A DNA stretch of 64,000 nt from G038396625 sp038396625 (GTDB taxonomy: Bacteria > Bacillota > Clostridia > Peptostreptococcales > Thermotaleaceae), in contig CP121688.1 in NCBI GenBank assembly GCA_038396625.1, positions 310,001 to 374,000 on the forward strand, written 5' to 3'. Shown here piece after piece: positions 46,506 to 55,770 of the stretch. The notes beneath the pieces were generated by a model, which saw only the letters and a program-made list of their open reading frames with translations, was not told the origin of the DNA and ran no database searches. Made by a program: the position numbers and the translations under genes. Each line of letters opens with the position of its first letter. Within the stretch, counting starts at the first letter, position 1.

Positions 46506-48455
46506 TTGAAGAATTCAGTCGCGAAAAAATTAATTTTTAGTTATGTAGTTATTTTGGTGCTATTTGCAGGAATTATTGGTGCTAGTTTTTATGGAATGGC
46601 ACATATGCAAGAACGAACAAGACAAATTGTGGAGGATACCATACCTTTAGAGAGGGCAGCTACCAACATATATACACAACTTGTGAGTCAGGAAACGGGT
46701 GTGCGAGGATATATTGTCACACGAAATGAAAGATATCTTGACTCTTATAATACGGGTAAAAGAAATATCAAAAAAGAGCTAGAAGCGTTAGAACCTTATT
46801 TTGAAGCATATCCTCGGATGGCAGAAATTATCAAAGAAGCAAAACCTAAGATTAAAAGTATAGAGACATTTTTTGAGGACATCATTAAACTAGTAAAAGA
46901 AGAAAAAATGCAGGAAGCACAATATAAAATGGGAGAAGGCAAGTTTTATTTTGATAGTTTTATAATTACCAATAAAGAAATTTACAATGAAATTGACAAA
47001 TTAATCAATGAAGCGAGAGTCCATTCTCAGCAAGCACAGAAAAAAGCCCAGGTTACATTAATTGTTGCAAGTATCATTGCTTTGGCAATTACCATCATTA
47101 TGGCATATCTACTAATCAAAAGTATTTCTAAACCTGCCAAAACCATATCTTCAGCACTTTTACAGGTTGCAGAGGGAGATTTGACCGTAGATACCATACA
47201 AATTAAAAATAAAGATGAAATTGGAATTATGGTTCATAGTTTCAATAAGATGGTAGGGAATTTAAAAGAACTGATTTTAAAAATTGGTGATAATTCAGAT
47301 CAAATTGCAGCGATGGCAGAAGAGCTAACCTCCAGTGCAGATCAGAATACCAGTGCTACAGAGCAAATTGCTATGACTATACAAGAAATTGCTACAGGTG
47401 CAAATGTGCAAGTCGATAAAGTAGATGATACGAACAGCATTGTGAATGAATTTTCCAAGCGGATGCAGCAGATTACCTCGAATACCCAATCTGTTTCGTC
47501 AGCATCTTTAGAGGCAACCCATGCAGCCCATGATGGTTATAAGAATGTACAGCACGCTGTAGATCAAATGAATGCAATTAATACAGTGGTGTCTGATTCA
47601 GCACAGGTTGTGGGGCAATTAGGAGGAAAGCTGAAAAAAATTGGTGATATTATTGAAATTATTACAAACATATCTGATCAAACGAATTTATTGGCATTAA
47701 ATGCAGCAATTGAAGCAGCCAGAGCGGGAGAAGCAGGAAGAGGGTTTGCAGTGGTTGCTGAAGAAGTAAGAAAGCTAGCAGAACAGTCTGGTGGAGCAAC
47801 TGTACAAATTGCAAAAATCATTGAAGAAATTCAAACCGATGCCCAAAAAGCTATAGATGCCATGGAAAATGGGACACAAGCAGTAGAAAAAGGAACAGAA
47901 CTAGCACAAAATGTTGGAGATGTTTTTGACAAGATTTTAGCTTCAATTGAAAATGTATCTGGTCAGATACAAGAAGTGGCAGCATCTGTACAAGACATGA
48001 CCAAAGACAGTGAGCAGATTGCCAATAATATGTATGAAGTGTTTGAGATCGCTCAAACCTCCTCGTCGAATACACAAACTGCTGCAGCCACAGCCCAAGA
48101 GCAGGCAGCTTCTATGGAAGAAATTGCTGCATCTGCAAATACCTTAGCTTCTATGGCAGAAGAGTTGCAGGAATTGGTGGTACAATTTAAGCTACCATCA
48201 AGAGAAGTGGTTTCTGAAAATCCTCAACAAATCATAGAAGAAGTAGTAGAAGAAGAAATAGAAGAAGAAATAGAAGAACCTATAGAAGAACCTATAGAAA
48301 CTATACAAGCGTCCGAATCAGTGGTGGAAGATATAACAGAAGAAGAGACGGAAGTAGCTATGCTAGAAACAGAAATGTTAAGAGAAACAACGATAGAAGA
48401 AGGGGAAACAGCAGAATTTACAAACGATGAAGAAGAAACAAAAGAAGCTTACTAG
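46506..48455 (+). CDS. Methyl-accepting chemotaxis protein with CHASE3-like sensor
   Basis: A 649-residue chemoreceptor. A membrane segment (about 10-32), then an extracellular CHASE3-like helical domain (IVEDTIPLERAATNIYTQL, QETGVRGYIVTRNERYLD), a second segment (about 180-202), HAMP, and the cytoplasmic coiled hairpin whose tip has ISDQTNLLALNAAIEAARAG (split ISDQTNLLALN / AAIEAARAG) and RGFAVVAEEVRKLAEQS. A very acidic tail of about 70 residues (EEVVEEEIEEEIEEPIEEP) is not typical. The start is TTG 46506, eight bases after AAGGAGG; upstream in-frame ATG and TTG codons lie before that site. Confidence 0.93.
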   Translation: MKNSVAKKLIFSYVVILVLFAGIIGASFYGMAHMQERTRQIVEDTIPLERAATNIYTQLVSQETGVRGYIVTRNERYLDSYNTGKRNIKKELEALEPYFEAYPRMAEIIKEAKPKIKSIETFFEDIIKLVKEEKMQEAQYKMGEGKFYFDSFIITNKEIYNEIDKLINEARVHSQQAQKKAQVTLIVASIIALAITIIMAYLLIKSISKPAKTISSALLQVAEGDLTVDTIQIKNKDEIGIMVHSFNKMVGNLKELILKIGDNSDQIAAMAEELTSSADQNTSATEQIAMTIQEIATGANVQVDKVDDTNSIVNEFSKRMQQITSNTQSVSSASLEATHAAHDGYKNVQHAVDQMNAINTVVSDSAQVVGQLGGKLKKIGDIIEIITNISDQTNLLALNAAIEAARAGEAGRGFAVVAEEVRKLAEQSGGATVQIAKIIEEIQTDAQKAIDAMENGTQAVEKGTELAQNVGDVFDKILASIENVSGQIQEVAASVQDMTKDSEQIANNMYEVFEIAQTSSSNTQTAAATAQEQAASMEEIAASANTLASMAEELQELVVQFKLPSREVVSENPQQIIEEVVEEEIEEEIEEPIEEPIETIQASESVVEDITEEETEVAMLETEMLRETTIEEGETAEFTNDEEETKEAY

Positions 48456-48480
48456 GAAAATCCTAGCGAGCTTCTTTATT
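48441..48480 (+). terminator. Terminator overlapping the end of the chemoreceptor gene
   Basis: AAAGAAGCT pairs with AGCTTCTTT and CTAGGA with TCCTAG, a long interrupted stem containing the stop. Confidence 0.75.
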
Positions 48481-48554
48481 TGCAGAAATTGAAAAACAAT
48501 GAAGAAACTTATATAATAGATAGCAAAGTTAAAAAATGATATTGGAGGCAAAGT

Positions 48555-49658
48555 ATGAAGAAAGTAATGGGATTATCGATTTTAATGATTTTGCTATTTT
48601 GTATGTCTGTATCTGCAGACCCCCTTGACGTAGTGGAAAGCTATACCGAAACTGCCGTTGTATTAGAAGCAGATGCATTAAAGGATACAATACAGCAGGA
48701 GGAGATGACCGAGCAGTCTCAATATGTAAAAATTAAGATTACTAGTGGCAAATATAAAAATGAGGTCTTTGAAATTTTACATCATCTATCAGGAAACTAT
48801 GTATTTGATATCCCCGTTGAAAAAGGAGACAAGGTGGTAGTGGTGATTGAAGAGCAGGAGGGTGGGAATATAGAAGTATTTGTTACAGATTATATGCGAC
48901 AAAATTATGTTATTTATCTGTACATATTTTTTCTTTTATTAATCATTGCCATAGGAAAAACAAAAGGTATCAAAGCTGTAATTACACTTACATTAACGAT
49001 GATAGCTATTGTAAAAGTCCTATTACCTGCTATTTTGAAAGGAATCAATCCTATTCCTATTACTATTGCTATTTCTATTGTAGTCACTGTAGTAACGGTG
49101 TTGATCATTGGGGGATTCAATCATAAAAGTATTGCGGCTATTGTTGGAACCGTAGGAGGTGTAATTGTTGCAGGTGTTTTGGCTTACTATGTAGGCAGTC
49201 AAGTAAAGCTGACAGGGCTGAGCAGTGAAGAAGCAACAATGTTGATGTATATACCTCAAGAAGTGAATTTTGACTTTAAAAGCTTGTTATTTTCAGGAAT
49301 TATTATGGGTGCACTAGGGGCAGTGATGGATGTAGGTATGTCTATCGCTTCTGCAATGGAAGAAATCTACCGAGTGGATCCAATGATGAGTAGGAAGGAA
49401 CTATTTAATGCAGGGATGAATGTGGGGAAAGATGTAATGGGAACGATGACGAATACGTTGATCCTTGCGTATACAGGAAGCTCTATTCCACTACTCATAT
49501 TATTTATGGCTTATGAAACATCCATGATTAAAATATTAAATTTAGATATGATTGCTACAGAAGTGATCCGATCCTTAGCAGGGAGTATTGGACTGGTTAT
49601 GGCAATTCCTATTACGGCAGTTGTAGCCAGTACACTTATGAAAAAAGGTGAAAAATAG
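48555..49658 (+). CDS. YibE/F-like membrane protein
   Basis: A 367-residue protein with a signal peptide (about 1-21), an extracytoplasmic domain of about 100 residues (beta-rich, VKIKITSGKYKNEVFEI), then seven or eight membrane segments, with GALGAVMDVGMSIASAMEEI and MGTMTNTLILAYTG as in the YibE/F family. In Lactococcus these were linked to bacteriocin or peptide traits, but a general function is unknown. The ATG follows GGAGG. It stands alone, with no close partner. Confidence 0.85.
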   Translation: MKKVMGLSILMILLFCMSVSADPLDVVESYTETAVVLEADALKDTIQQEEMTEQSQYVKIKITSGKYKNEVFEILHHLSGNYVFDIPVEKGDKVVVVIEEQEGGNIEVFVTDYMRQNYVIYLYIFFLLLIIAIGKTKGIKAVITLTLTMIAIVKVLLPAILKGINPIPITIAISIVVTVVTVLIIGGFNHKSIAAIVGTVGGVIVAGVLAYYVGSQVKLTGLSSEEATMLMYIPQEVNFDFKSLLFSGIIMGALGAVMDVGMSIASAMEEIYRVDPMMSRKELFNAGMNVGKDVMGTMTNTLILAYTGSSIPLLILFMAYETSMIKILNLDMIATEVIRSLAGSIGLVMAIPITAVVASTLMKKGEK

Positions 49659-49729
49659 CATTACAAAATTTACATTTATTTTAAAAAGATATGACATTTA
49701 TCTTTAAAAAGCGTATATGTGATACAATG

Positions 49730-49812
49730 AGATTACCCAATATAGAATAACCCCCCATCTCATAGAGGATTCTATGAAAGGATGCTGTGCCTTTGCAGCA
49801 TCCGTTTTTTTA
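49730..49812 (+). ncRNA. Possible small structured RNA or attenuator
   Basis: Behind ATGACA (49691) and TATATG (49714, 17-base spacer), or TACAAT (49723), there are about 80 bases ending in a clear terminator, GGATGCTG with CAGCATCC and seven T. Before it, CATAGA pairs with TCTATG, enclosed by CATC and GATG, and this outer pair uses the GATG of the terminator stem, so two folds exclude each other. No gene follows for 600 bases. It may also be a late terminator of the YibE/F gene. Confidence 0.35.
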
Positions 49813-50430
49813 TATTTAGAGAAATAAAACGTGTAAGTTCTTAAAATGAAAATTATCACGCAATAATGAAGATGGCCAGTAGAATTAACAAAAAATTTAT
49901 TGAAGGCTAGGACGTTTTACAGTGGGTAATGGATTACGTATGGAGATTTTATCGATAATACAAAGGAAATAAGATCACCAGATTTAGAAAAAATAAGAGA
50001 AAGCTCGTAGGATGATCAGTATAATAGGGTGTGTCTTTAAATATAAGAATGATTAGCAAAAAGAAAAACAAAAGATTGTCTCTAAAATGAAGATTGGCCA
50101 CTGTAGCGGGCATCATGAATAGATACACCTCCTTCTATTCTATCATATGCAAACACACTACAGATGTTTACAAAAATGTAATAAAAGGATGATGAATCTT
50201 ATTGAAAGCGTCATATTGTATAATACATTATGTATACATTACGAAATGTTAACACACATAAGGGTTGTAATATGTTATCATTTATAATGTACCTCAACAC
50301 AAAGAGACATTTTTCAACAGAGCTGCAGCAGTAGGATACATTTCAAAAAATTCAATTCTATTTGTTTTTGTTATTTTCAATTATCAGAATAGTAAATGTT
50401 AAGAGAAATTTAAAAGAAGGAGGAATTATC
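49813..50430. other. 600-bp gap before the AbgT gene, possibly with insertion-element debris
   Basis: No coding sequence seen. Two imperfect copies of an AAAATGAAGAT(T)GGCCA-like element occur near 49868 and 50090; such GGCCA repeats recall ends of IS21-type elements, but no transposase remains. The stretch 50220-50330 is AT-rich and may hold the promoter for the next gene. Confidence 0.3.
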
Positions 50431-51999
50431 ATGGCAGATATCAAAAAAAATTCTTCATCAGCTAAAAAAGGGCTGTTTGGAAAATTTCTTGATATGGTTG
50501 AAAGTGTAGGGAACAAATTACCCCATCCAGTAACAATCTTTGTATTATTTAGCATTGCTGTTGTTATTATTTCAGAGATTGCTGCTCGTAGTGGTGTTTC
50601 TGTAGATTTCACCATGATTGATAGAAAGACCCATGAAGTAAAAGAAACAACGGTAGCAGCCATTAGTTTGTTAAATGCAGACGGTATTCGTTATATGTTC
50701 TCACAGGCTGTGAAAAACTTTACTGGATTTGCGCCTTTAGGAACAGTACTTGTAGCAATGCTTGGGGTGGGTGTAGCAGAAGGAACAGGACTTATTACAG
50801 CTTTATTGAGAAAATTAGTACTAAGTACACCTAAAAGATTAATTACTGCGGTTGTTGTATTTGCAGGAATTATGTCCAATGTGGCATCAGATGCAGGTTA
50901 TGTTGTATTAGTTCCACTAGGTGCTATTGTGTTCTTAAGTTTTGGACGACATCCTTTAGCAGGACTTGCAGCAGCATTTGCAGGTGTTTCCGGTGGATTT
51001 AGTGCAAATCTATTAGTAGGTACCATTGACCCATTGCTTGGTGGGATTAGTACAGAAGCCGCAAAATTTATTAGTCCAGGATATAGCGTAACACCTACAG
51101 CAAACTGGTACTTTATGATTGTATCTACATTTATTATCACCATTTTAGGTACTTGGATCACAGAAAAAATTGTTGAACCAAGACTTGGAGAATACAAAGG
51201 TGAGGAAAATATTGACCTTCATGAATTATCTGCTGCAGAAAAGAAAGGTTTAACAGCGTCATTAATCGCATTTGTTGGATTTATCGTTGTGATGGCATTA
51301 TTGGTTGTACCATCTAATGGTATCTTAAGAGATCCAGCAACAGGAGACATTATGGGACATTCACCATTCATGGATGGATTAGTGCCTATTATCATGTTAT
51401 TCTTCTTAATCCCAGGGGCTGCCTATGGTATTTTCGCAGGAACCATTAAAAACGATAAAGATGTGGCAAAGGCTATGGGAAAAGCGATGAGTGGCATGGG
51501 TGGATACCTTGTACTTGCTTTTGCTGCAGCACAATTTGTAGCATACTTTGGTTATACAAACTTAGGTACAATTTTAGCCGTAAAAGGTGCAGACTTCTTA
51601 AAAGCAACAGGGATGACAGGCTTCCCGTTAATTATCGGCTTTATCATCGTATCTGCTTTTATCAACCTGTTCATTGGTTCAGCTTCAGCAAAGTGGGCAA
51701 TTATGGCACCCGTATTTGTACCAATGCTAATGCAATTAGGATATTCACCAGAGTTTACACAGGTTGCTTACAGAATTGGTGATTCAACTACCAATATTAT
51801 ATCTCCATTAATGTCATATTTTGCAGTGATTGTTGCATTTGCACAGAAATATGATAAGGAAACAGGAATTGGTACATTGATTTCTACAATGCTGCCATAT
51901 TCTATGGTGTTCTTAATTGGCTGGGCGATTTTATTAGTCATTTGGTATACACTTGGATTACCATTAGGACCAGATTCATTTATTCACTTAACGATGTAG
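50431..51999 (+). CDS. AbgT-family transporter
   Basis: A 522-residue membrane protein of the AbgT family (p-aminobenzoyl-glutamate or drug transport). Signs are NKLPHPVTIFVLFS near the start, FAPLGTVLVAMLGVGVAEGTGL (cited in parts), NVASDAGYVVLVPLGA, GGFSANLLVGTIDPLLGG and SASAKWAIMAPVFVPML. About 12 segments. The ATG follows AAGGAGG. A peptidase gene of the M20 family follows, a common pairing since abg operons couple the transporter to hydrolases of aminoacyl-aromatic amides. The substrate is inferred. Confidence 0.93.
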   Translation: MADIKKNSSSAKKGLFGKFLDMVESVGNKLPHPVTIFVLFSIAVVIISEIAARSGVSVDFTMIDRKTHEVKETTVAAISLLNADGIRYMFSQAVKNFTGFAPLGTVLVAMLGVGVAEGTGLITALLRKLVLSTPKRLITAVVVFAGIMSNVASDAGYVVLVPLGAIVFLSFGRHPLAGLAAAFAGVSGGFSANLLVGTIDPLLGGISTEAAKFISPGYSVTPTANWYFMIVSTFIITILGTWITEKIVEPRLGEYKGEENIDLHELSAAEKKGLTASLIAFVGFIVVMALLVVPSNGILRDPATGDIMGHSPFMDGLVPIIMLFFLIPGAAYGIFAGTIKNDKDVAKAMGKAMSGMGGYLVLAFAAAQFVAYFGYTNLGTILAVKGADFLKATGMTGFPLIIGFIIVSAFINLFIGSASAKWAIMAPVFVPMLMQLGYSPEFTQVAYRIGDSTTNIISPLMSYFAVIVAFAQKYDKETGIGTLISTMLPYSMVFLIGWAILLVIWYTLGLPLGPDSFIHLTM

Positions 52000-52007
52000 C
52001 TATTTTT

Positions 52008-52033
52008 AAGGCACCCTTTGGGTGCCTTTTGTA
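52008..52033 (+). terminator. Rho-independent terminator after abgT-like gene
   Basis: AAGGCACCC pairs with GGGTGCCTT with loop TTT, then TTG. Confidence 0.75.
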
Positions 52034-52174
52034 CATAAGGTAAAAAGCAGATAAGCTGGAAACTTTGTATAGGATTTATGCATGAAAAAAGGGAAAAGAT
52101 GAAACATTAGAGAATAGTAACAATAATGGTGTATCATATCAAGGATGATATGGGAAAGAGATGGAGGGATTTAA

Positions 52175-53287
52175 ATGATTAACAGAGAAAGAATTGTAAA
52201 TGAATTTTTAAAGTATGTACAGATTGACAGTCCCACAAAAAAAGAAGGAAAATTTGCAGCATTTATTGCAGAAGAATTAAAAAACATTGGATTACAGGTC
52301 TATATTGATGATGCTGGAGAAAAGGTAGGCTCTGATACAGGAAACGTCATTGCACGATTAGAAGGGACAAAGAATAGTACACCTATATTATTTAGCTGTC
52401 ATATGGATACGGTCAATCCAAGTGAGGGAATTAAGCCGATTATTAAGGACGATGTCATCTATAGTGATGGAACAACCATACTGGGTGGAGATGATAAAGC
52501 AGGAATAGCTGCCGTAGTAGAGGCTTTAAGAGCCATCAAAGAAAACAATGTCGCCCATGGGCCCATAGAAGTGATATTTAGTATTTATGAAGAAGGTGGA
52601 TTATTTGGTGCCAAGAATTTAGACTACAATAAGATTACTGCAAAACACGCTTTCGTATTAGATAGTGGTGGTGATCCTGGGGAAATTATTATACAAGGTC
52701 CAGCTCAAGATAAGGTAAATGCAAAAATTATTGGAAAGCCTGCCCATGCAGGGGTAGCACCAGAAGAAGGCATTAGTGCTATTCAAGTAGCCGCTGCAGC
52801 AATCAAACGGATGCGTCTTTTGAGAATAGATGAGGAAACAACAGCAAACATTGGTGTTATTGAAGGTGGGAAGGCTACCAATATTGTATGTCCTGAAGTG
52901 AATATCAAAGCAGAAGCAAGAAGTTTAAATAACGAAAAACTAGATAAACAGACTGCCCACATGGTGGAATGTTTTAAGCAGGCGGCAGAAGAATTTGGAG
53001 CCCAGGTAGAAATTGATACAGAAAGAATGTACAGTGCTTTTCAAATTGATGAAAATGATGAAATTGTCAATATTGTAAGACGCGCTTGTGACAGCCTTGG
53101 ATTACAATCTTTTACACAGGCTTCTGGCGGAGGTAGCGATACCAATATATTAAACGGTAATGGAATCAAAGCTGTAAATTTAGGAATTGGAGAAAAAAAG
53201 CCCCATACTTTAGAAGAACATCTAAAGATAGAGGACCTAGTCAATAGCGCAAGATTGGTATTAGAAATCATTAAGACAGGGGCATAG
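52175..53287 (+). CDS. PepT-like M20 metallopeptidase
   Basis: A 370-residue peptidase. The zinc ligands are in FSCHMDTV (H75, D77), TILGGDDKAG (D106) and YEEGGLFG (E140, E141); the lid domain follows (KPAHAGVAPEEG) and the end has KKPHTLEEHL. It resembles the PepT-like (tripeptidase-type) group. It is likely to release amino acids from small peptides, or hydrolyse what the AbgT transporter brings in, but the terminator between the two argues for separate control. ATG after GGAGGG. Confidence 0.92.
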   Translation: MINRERIVNEFLKYVQIDSPTKKEGKFAAFIAEELKNIGLQVYIDDAGEKVGSDTGNVIARLEGTKNSTPILFSCHMDTVNPSEGIKPIIKDDVIYSDGTTILGGDDKAGIAAVVEALRAIKENNVAHGPIEVIFSIYEEGGLFGAKNLDYNKITAKHAFVLDSGGDPGEIIIQGPAQDKVNAKIIGKPAHAGVAPEEGISAIQVAAAAIKRMRLLRIDEETTANIGVIEGGKATNIVCPEVNIKAEARSLNNEKLDKQTAHMVECFKQAAEEFGAQVEIDTERMYSAFQIDENDEIVNIVRRACDSLGLQSFTQASGGGSDTNILNGNGIKAVNLGIGEKKPHTLEEHLKIEDLVNSARLVLEIIKTGA

Positions 53288-53291
53288 GATG

Positions 53292-53332
53292 AAAAGAGGA
53301 TATTTCCATAGGGGAAATATCCTCTTTTTTAT
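53292..53332 (+). terminator. Rho-independent terminator after the PepT-like gene
   Basis: A 16-bp perfect stem (AAAAGAGGATATTTCC and its complement), then T. Confidence 0.9.
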
Positions 53333-53393
53333 TAATGACGGTGCAATAATGATTGAGCTTGTTATTCTAAAGACCAGGGGAGAAGCCTGATTG

Positions 53394-54008
53394 CTATAAC
53401 CACATTTGTATAAAGGTGTACCCTAGCTTTAGGCCAAAGTAAATAATGACGATGCCACAAATGATGTTGATATAGCGCAGAACTTGGGTGCTAATAAAAC
53501 GGCGAAAAGATGAAATTACTGTAGCTAAACCTGTAAACCAAGTAAAGGAAGCTAATGCTACACCCGCAATAAAAGTTCCTGAAGCTGCAGAAGGTAAAGA
53601 GGCACGGAAGCCACCTAAAAGCAAAGACCCGTCAATAAGTGCCTGAGGGTTAAGCCATGTAACAGCAAAGCAAATCCCTATAATTTTAGAAAGTGGTTGG
53701 TCTACAGTAACCTCTTCATCAATGGTTGGTTGAGAACGTACAAGACTAATACCTATATAAATAACGATCAAGCTTCCCACCAACAAAACAATGCCTCTAA
53801 GGATAGGTACTTTTTCTAAAAGAATGCCTACGCCAAAAAAACATGCTAACGCCAAAGAAATATCAAAGAAAATCGTAATGAAAGCAACCTGATAAGCCCT
53901 GGCTCTACTCATTTTAATGGCTGTATTGATGACATAAAGATTTTGCATACCGATAGGCGCTACATAGGCTAGACCCAACAAAAAACCCTGCAGAAGATAT
54001 TGTAACAT
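53394..54008 (-). CDS. LysE/ArgO-family amino-acid exporter
   Basis: A 204-residue membrane protein with about six segments: GFLLGLAYVAPIGMQNLYVIN at the start is the LysE/ArgO signature (split GFLLGLAYVAPIG / MQNLYVIN), and the middle has AVTWLNPQALIDG. It should export lysine, arginine or a related compound. The start at 54008 is set by AAGGAGGAGAG; a longer frame to 54056 lacks a site. It is divergent from the MocR-type gene with a 147-base shared control region, so that regulator probably controls it. Confidence 0.92.
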   Translation of the reverse strand: MLQYLLQGFLLGLAYVAPIGMQNLYVINTAIKMSRARAYQVAFITIFFDISLALACFFGVGILLEKVPILRGIVLLVGSLIVIYIGISLVRSQPTIDEEVTVDQPLSKIIGICFAVTWLNPQALIDGSLLLGGFRASLPSAASGTFIAGVALASFTWFTGLATVISSFRRFISTQVLRYINIICGIVIIYFGLKLGYTFIQMWL

Positions 54009-54066
54009 AAATCTCTCCTCCTTAATAAAAGTAATAAAATACCATGACTGATCCAATCACATCACC

Positions 54067-54095
54067 ATTATAACCTTAAAATTCATGGATGTCTC
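54067..54095 (-). promoter_or_regulatory. Promoter of the exporter gene
   Basis: On the minus strand GAGACA (54095-54090), 17-base spacer, TATAAT (54072-54067). Confidence 0.55.
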
Positions 54096-54098
54096 CAT
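54085..54098. promoter_or_regulatory. Candidate MocR operator
   Basis: ATGGA TGTC TCCAT, a perfect 5-bp inverted repeat, overlaps the -35 of the exporter promoter and lies 10 bases before the -35 of the regulator gene. Confidence 0.4.
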
Positions 54099-54107
54099 CC
54101 AATCTAA

Positions 54108-54136
54108 TTGAAAGAAACCCAACCAAAGTGTATAAT
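54108..54136 (+). promoter_or_regulatory. Promoter of the MocR-type gene
   Basis: TTGAAA (54108-54113), 17-base spacer, TATAAT (54131-54136). Confidence 0.75.
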
Positions 54137-54155
54137 GGAGGAAAAAGGAAGGACG

Positions 54156-55622
54156 ATGAATGTGCTGACTGTAGATTGGAAACCTGATAAACAATCTGAG
54201 CTTCCTTTGTATAAGCAGATTGTAGAATACATAAAAGGGAAAATTGCAAAGGGAGATTGGCCAGTAGGTTCTCAAATTCCCACACAACGTATATTGGCAC
54301 AGGCTTTTGAAGTCAATCGTAGTACGGTTGTAACAGCATTGGATGAATTGATTGCAGAGGGTTTGTTAGAAGGAAAGGGCAGAAGAGGTACCAGGATTAT
54401 CAATAATACTTGGTCTTTGCTTGCGTCCACGCCACCACCCAATTGGCAGTCTTATATTAAAGCAGGTATTCATCGACCCAACCTACCAACCATTCAAGAA
54501 ATTAATCGGCTAGAGTTCGAATCAAATATCATACGGTTGGGAACAGGAGAGCTTTCTCCAGAACTATTTCCCAAGGACGAGATGAAAGAAGTATTAAGTT
54601 ATATACCAGATCGCATGGAATCCCTTGGATACGAGGAACCAAAGGGAATGATGTATTTACGGGAACAAATTTGTATTTATCTGAAAAAGTTTGGAATCTA
54701 TGCTTCTCCTGCGTCTATTTTAATTGTATCTGGCGCTTTGCAGGCACTACAGCTTATTGCTATAGGACTCTTACAACCAGGTGCTACGGTATTGCTGGAA
54801 AAACCCTCCTATCTTCATTCCTTGCACGTATTTCAATCAGCAGGGATGCGGATGATGGGGGTCCCCCTAGAGGATAATGGCATATCAATAAAGGAGGTTG
54901 CAAAGTATAGAAAGCTTAAGAATCCTGCCTTGCTTTATACAATCCCTACATTTCATAATCCAACAGGGATCGTAGTACCGGAGGAAAAAAGGCATGAGCT
55001 ATTAGGTGTATGCGAAAAGGAAAAGCTTCCAATTATTGAAGATGATGTCTATCGAGAGCTTTGGATTGATGCACCCCCTCCGCAACCATTGAAGGCATTA
55101 GATCAAAATGGCCTTGTACTATATTTAGGGAGTATGTCAAAAACCTTGAGCCCAGGACTACGTATTGGTTGGATGGTGGGGCCAGAACCAGTCATTGAAC
55201 GTTTGGGAGATGTGAAAATGCAGACAGACTATGGATCGAGCTCCTTATCTCAATGGGCTGTGGCAGAATGGTTATCTAGTGGACGATATGAGCAGCATTT
55301 AGAGAATGTCAGAAAGAAGCTCGCTACACGTAGAGCGGCAGCCAGTGAAGCATTAAACAAATATTTTAAAGATATTGCCACCTGGAAGACGCCAGGAGGA
55401 GGATTTTACATATGGCTAAGGTTTAGGACCTATCTGCCAATGGATAAACTTTTTAAAAAGGCATGGAAGTCTGGTATACTATTGAATCCAGGAAATGTAT
55501 ATGATATGGATGCAAATCAGCATTTGAGAATATCTTATTCCTATGCTTCTATGAAGGATTTAGAATATAGCTTGTGTCGATTGGCCCATATTGTGAGAGA
55601 ACTTATGGCTGAAGGAGCCTAA
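54156..55622 (+). CDS. MocR-type GntR/aminotransferase regulator
   Basis: A 488-residue fusion: a GntR winged helix (about 10-80; LPLYKQIVEYIKGKIAKG, PTQRILAQAFEVNRSTV) and a class I aminotransferase-like domain (about 110-488), with the PLP lysine in GSMSKTLSPGLRIGW and an FHNPTG motif. MocR regulators bind PLP or an amino-acid adduct and often activate or repress an adjacent gene; here the divergent LysE-type exporter. The start is ATG 54156 (GGAAGGAC). Upstream in-frame codons overlap the promoter, so the longer frame is ruled out. Confidence 0.93.
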   Translation: MNVLTVDWKPDKQSELPLYKQIVEYIKGKIAKGDWPVGSQIPTQRILAQAFEVNRSTVVTALDELIAEGLLEGKGRRGTRIINNTWSLLASTPPPNWQSYIKAGIHRPNLPTIQEINRLEFESNIIRLGTGELSPELFPKDEMKEVLSYIPDRMESLGYEEPKGMMYLREQICIYLKKFGIYASPASILIVSGALQALQLIAIGLLQPGATVLLEKPSYLHSLHVFQSAGMRMMGVPLEDNGISIKEVAKYRKLKNPALLYTIPTFHNPTGIVVPEEKRHELLGVCEKEKLPIIEDDVYRELWIDAPPPQPLKALDQNGLVLYLGSMSKTLSPGLRIGWMVGPEPVIERLGDVKMQTDYGSSSLSQWAVAEWLSSGRYEQHLENVRKKLATRRAAASEALNKYFKDIATWKTPGGGFYIWLRFRTYLPMDKLFKKAWKSGILLNPGNVYDMDANQHLRISYSYASMKDLEYSLCRLAHIVRELMAEGA

Positions 55623-55770
55623 ATATAGGAAAAACTTTAGTCTCTTCTAAAAAAACAAGATAGAGCTTTTTTAGGAACTTTATAAAGAATAGAGGAATTT
55701 TGCAATAAGATGTAGAAAATGTCTATATATTGGCAAAAATGAAAACAGTTATACTTTGGAGGGATAAGAA

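Noticed and set aside
48225..48310. GAAGAAGAAATA repeats as a mobile or CRISPR-like element
   Set aside because: They encode the Glu-rich tail of the chemoreceptor in frame.
49860..50110. Intact IS21-type element
   Set aside because: Only two imperfect GGCCA-containing motifs are present, with no transposase frame or clear ends.
54108..54155. N-terminal extension of the MocR gene
   Set aside because: These codons overlap the -35 and -10 of its own promoter.
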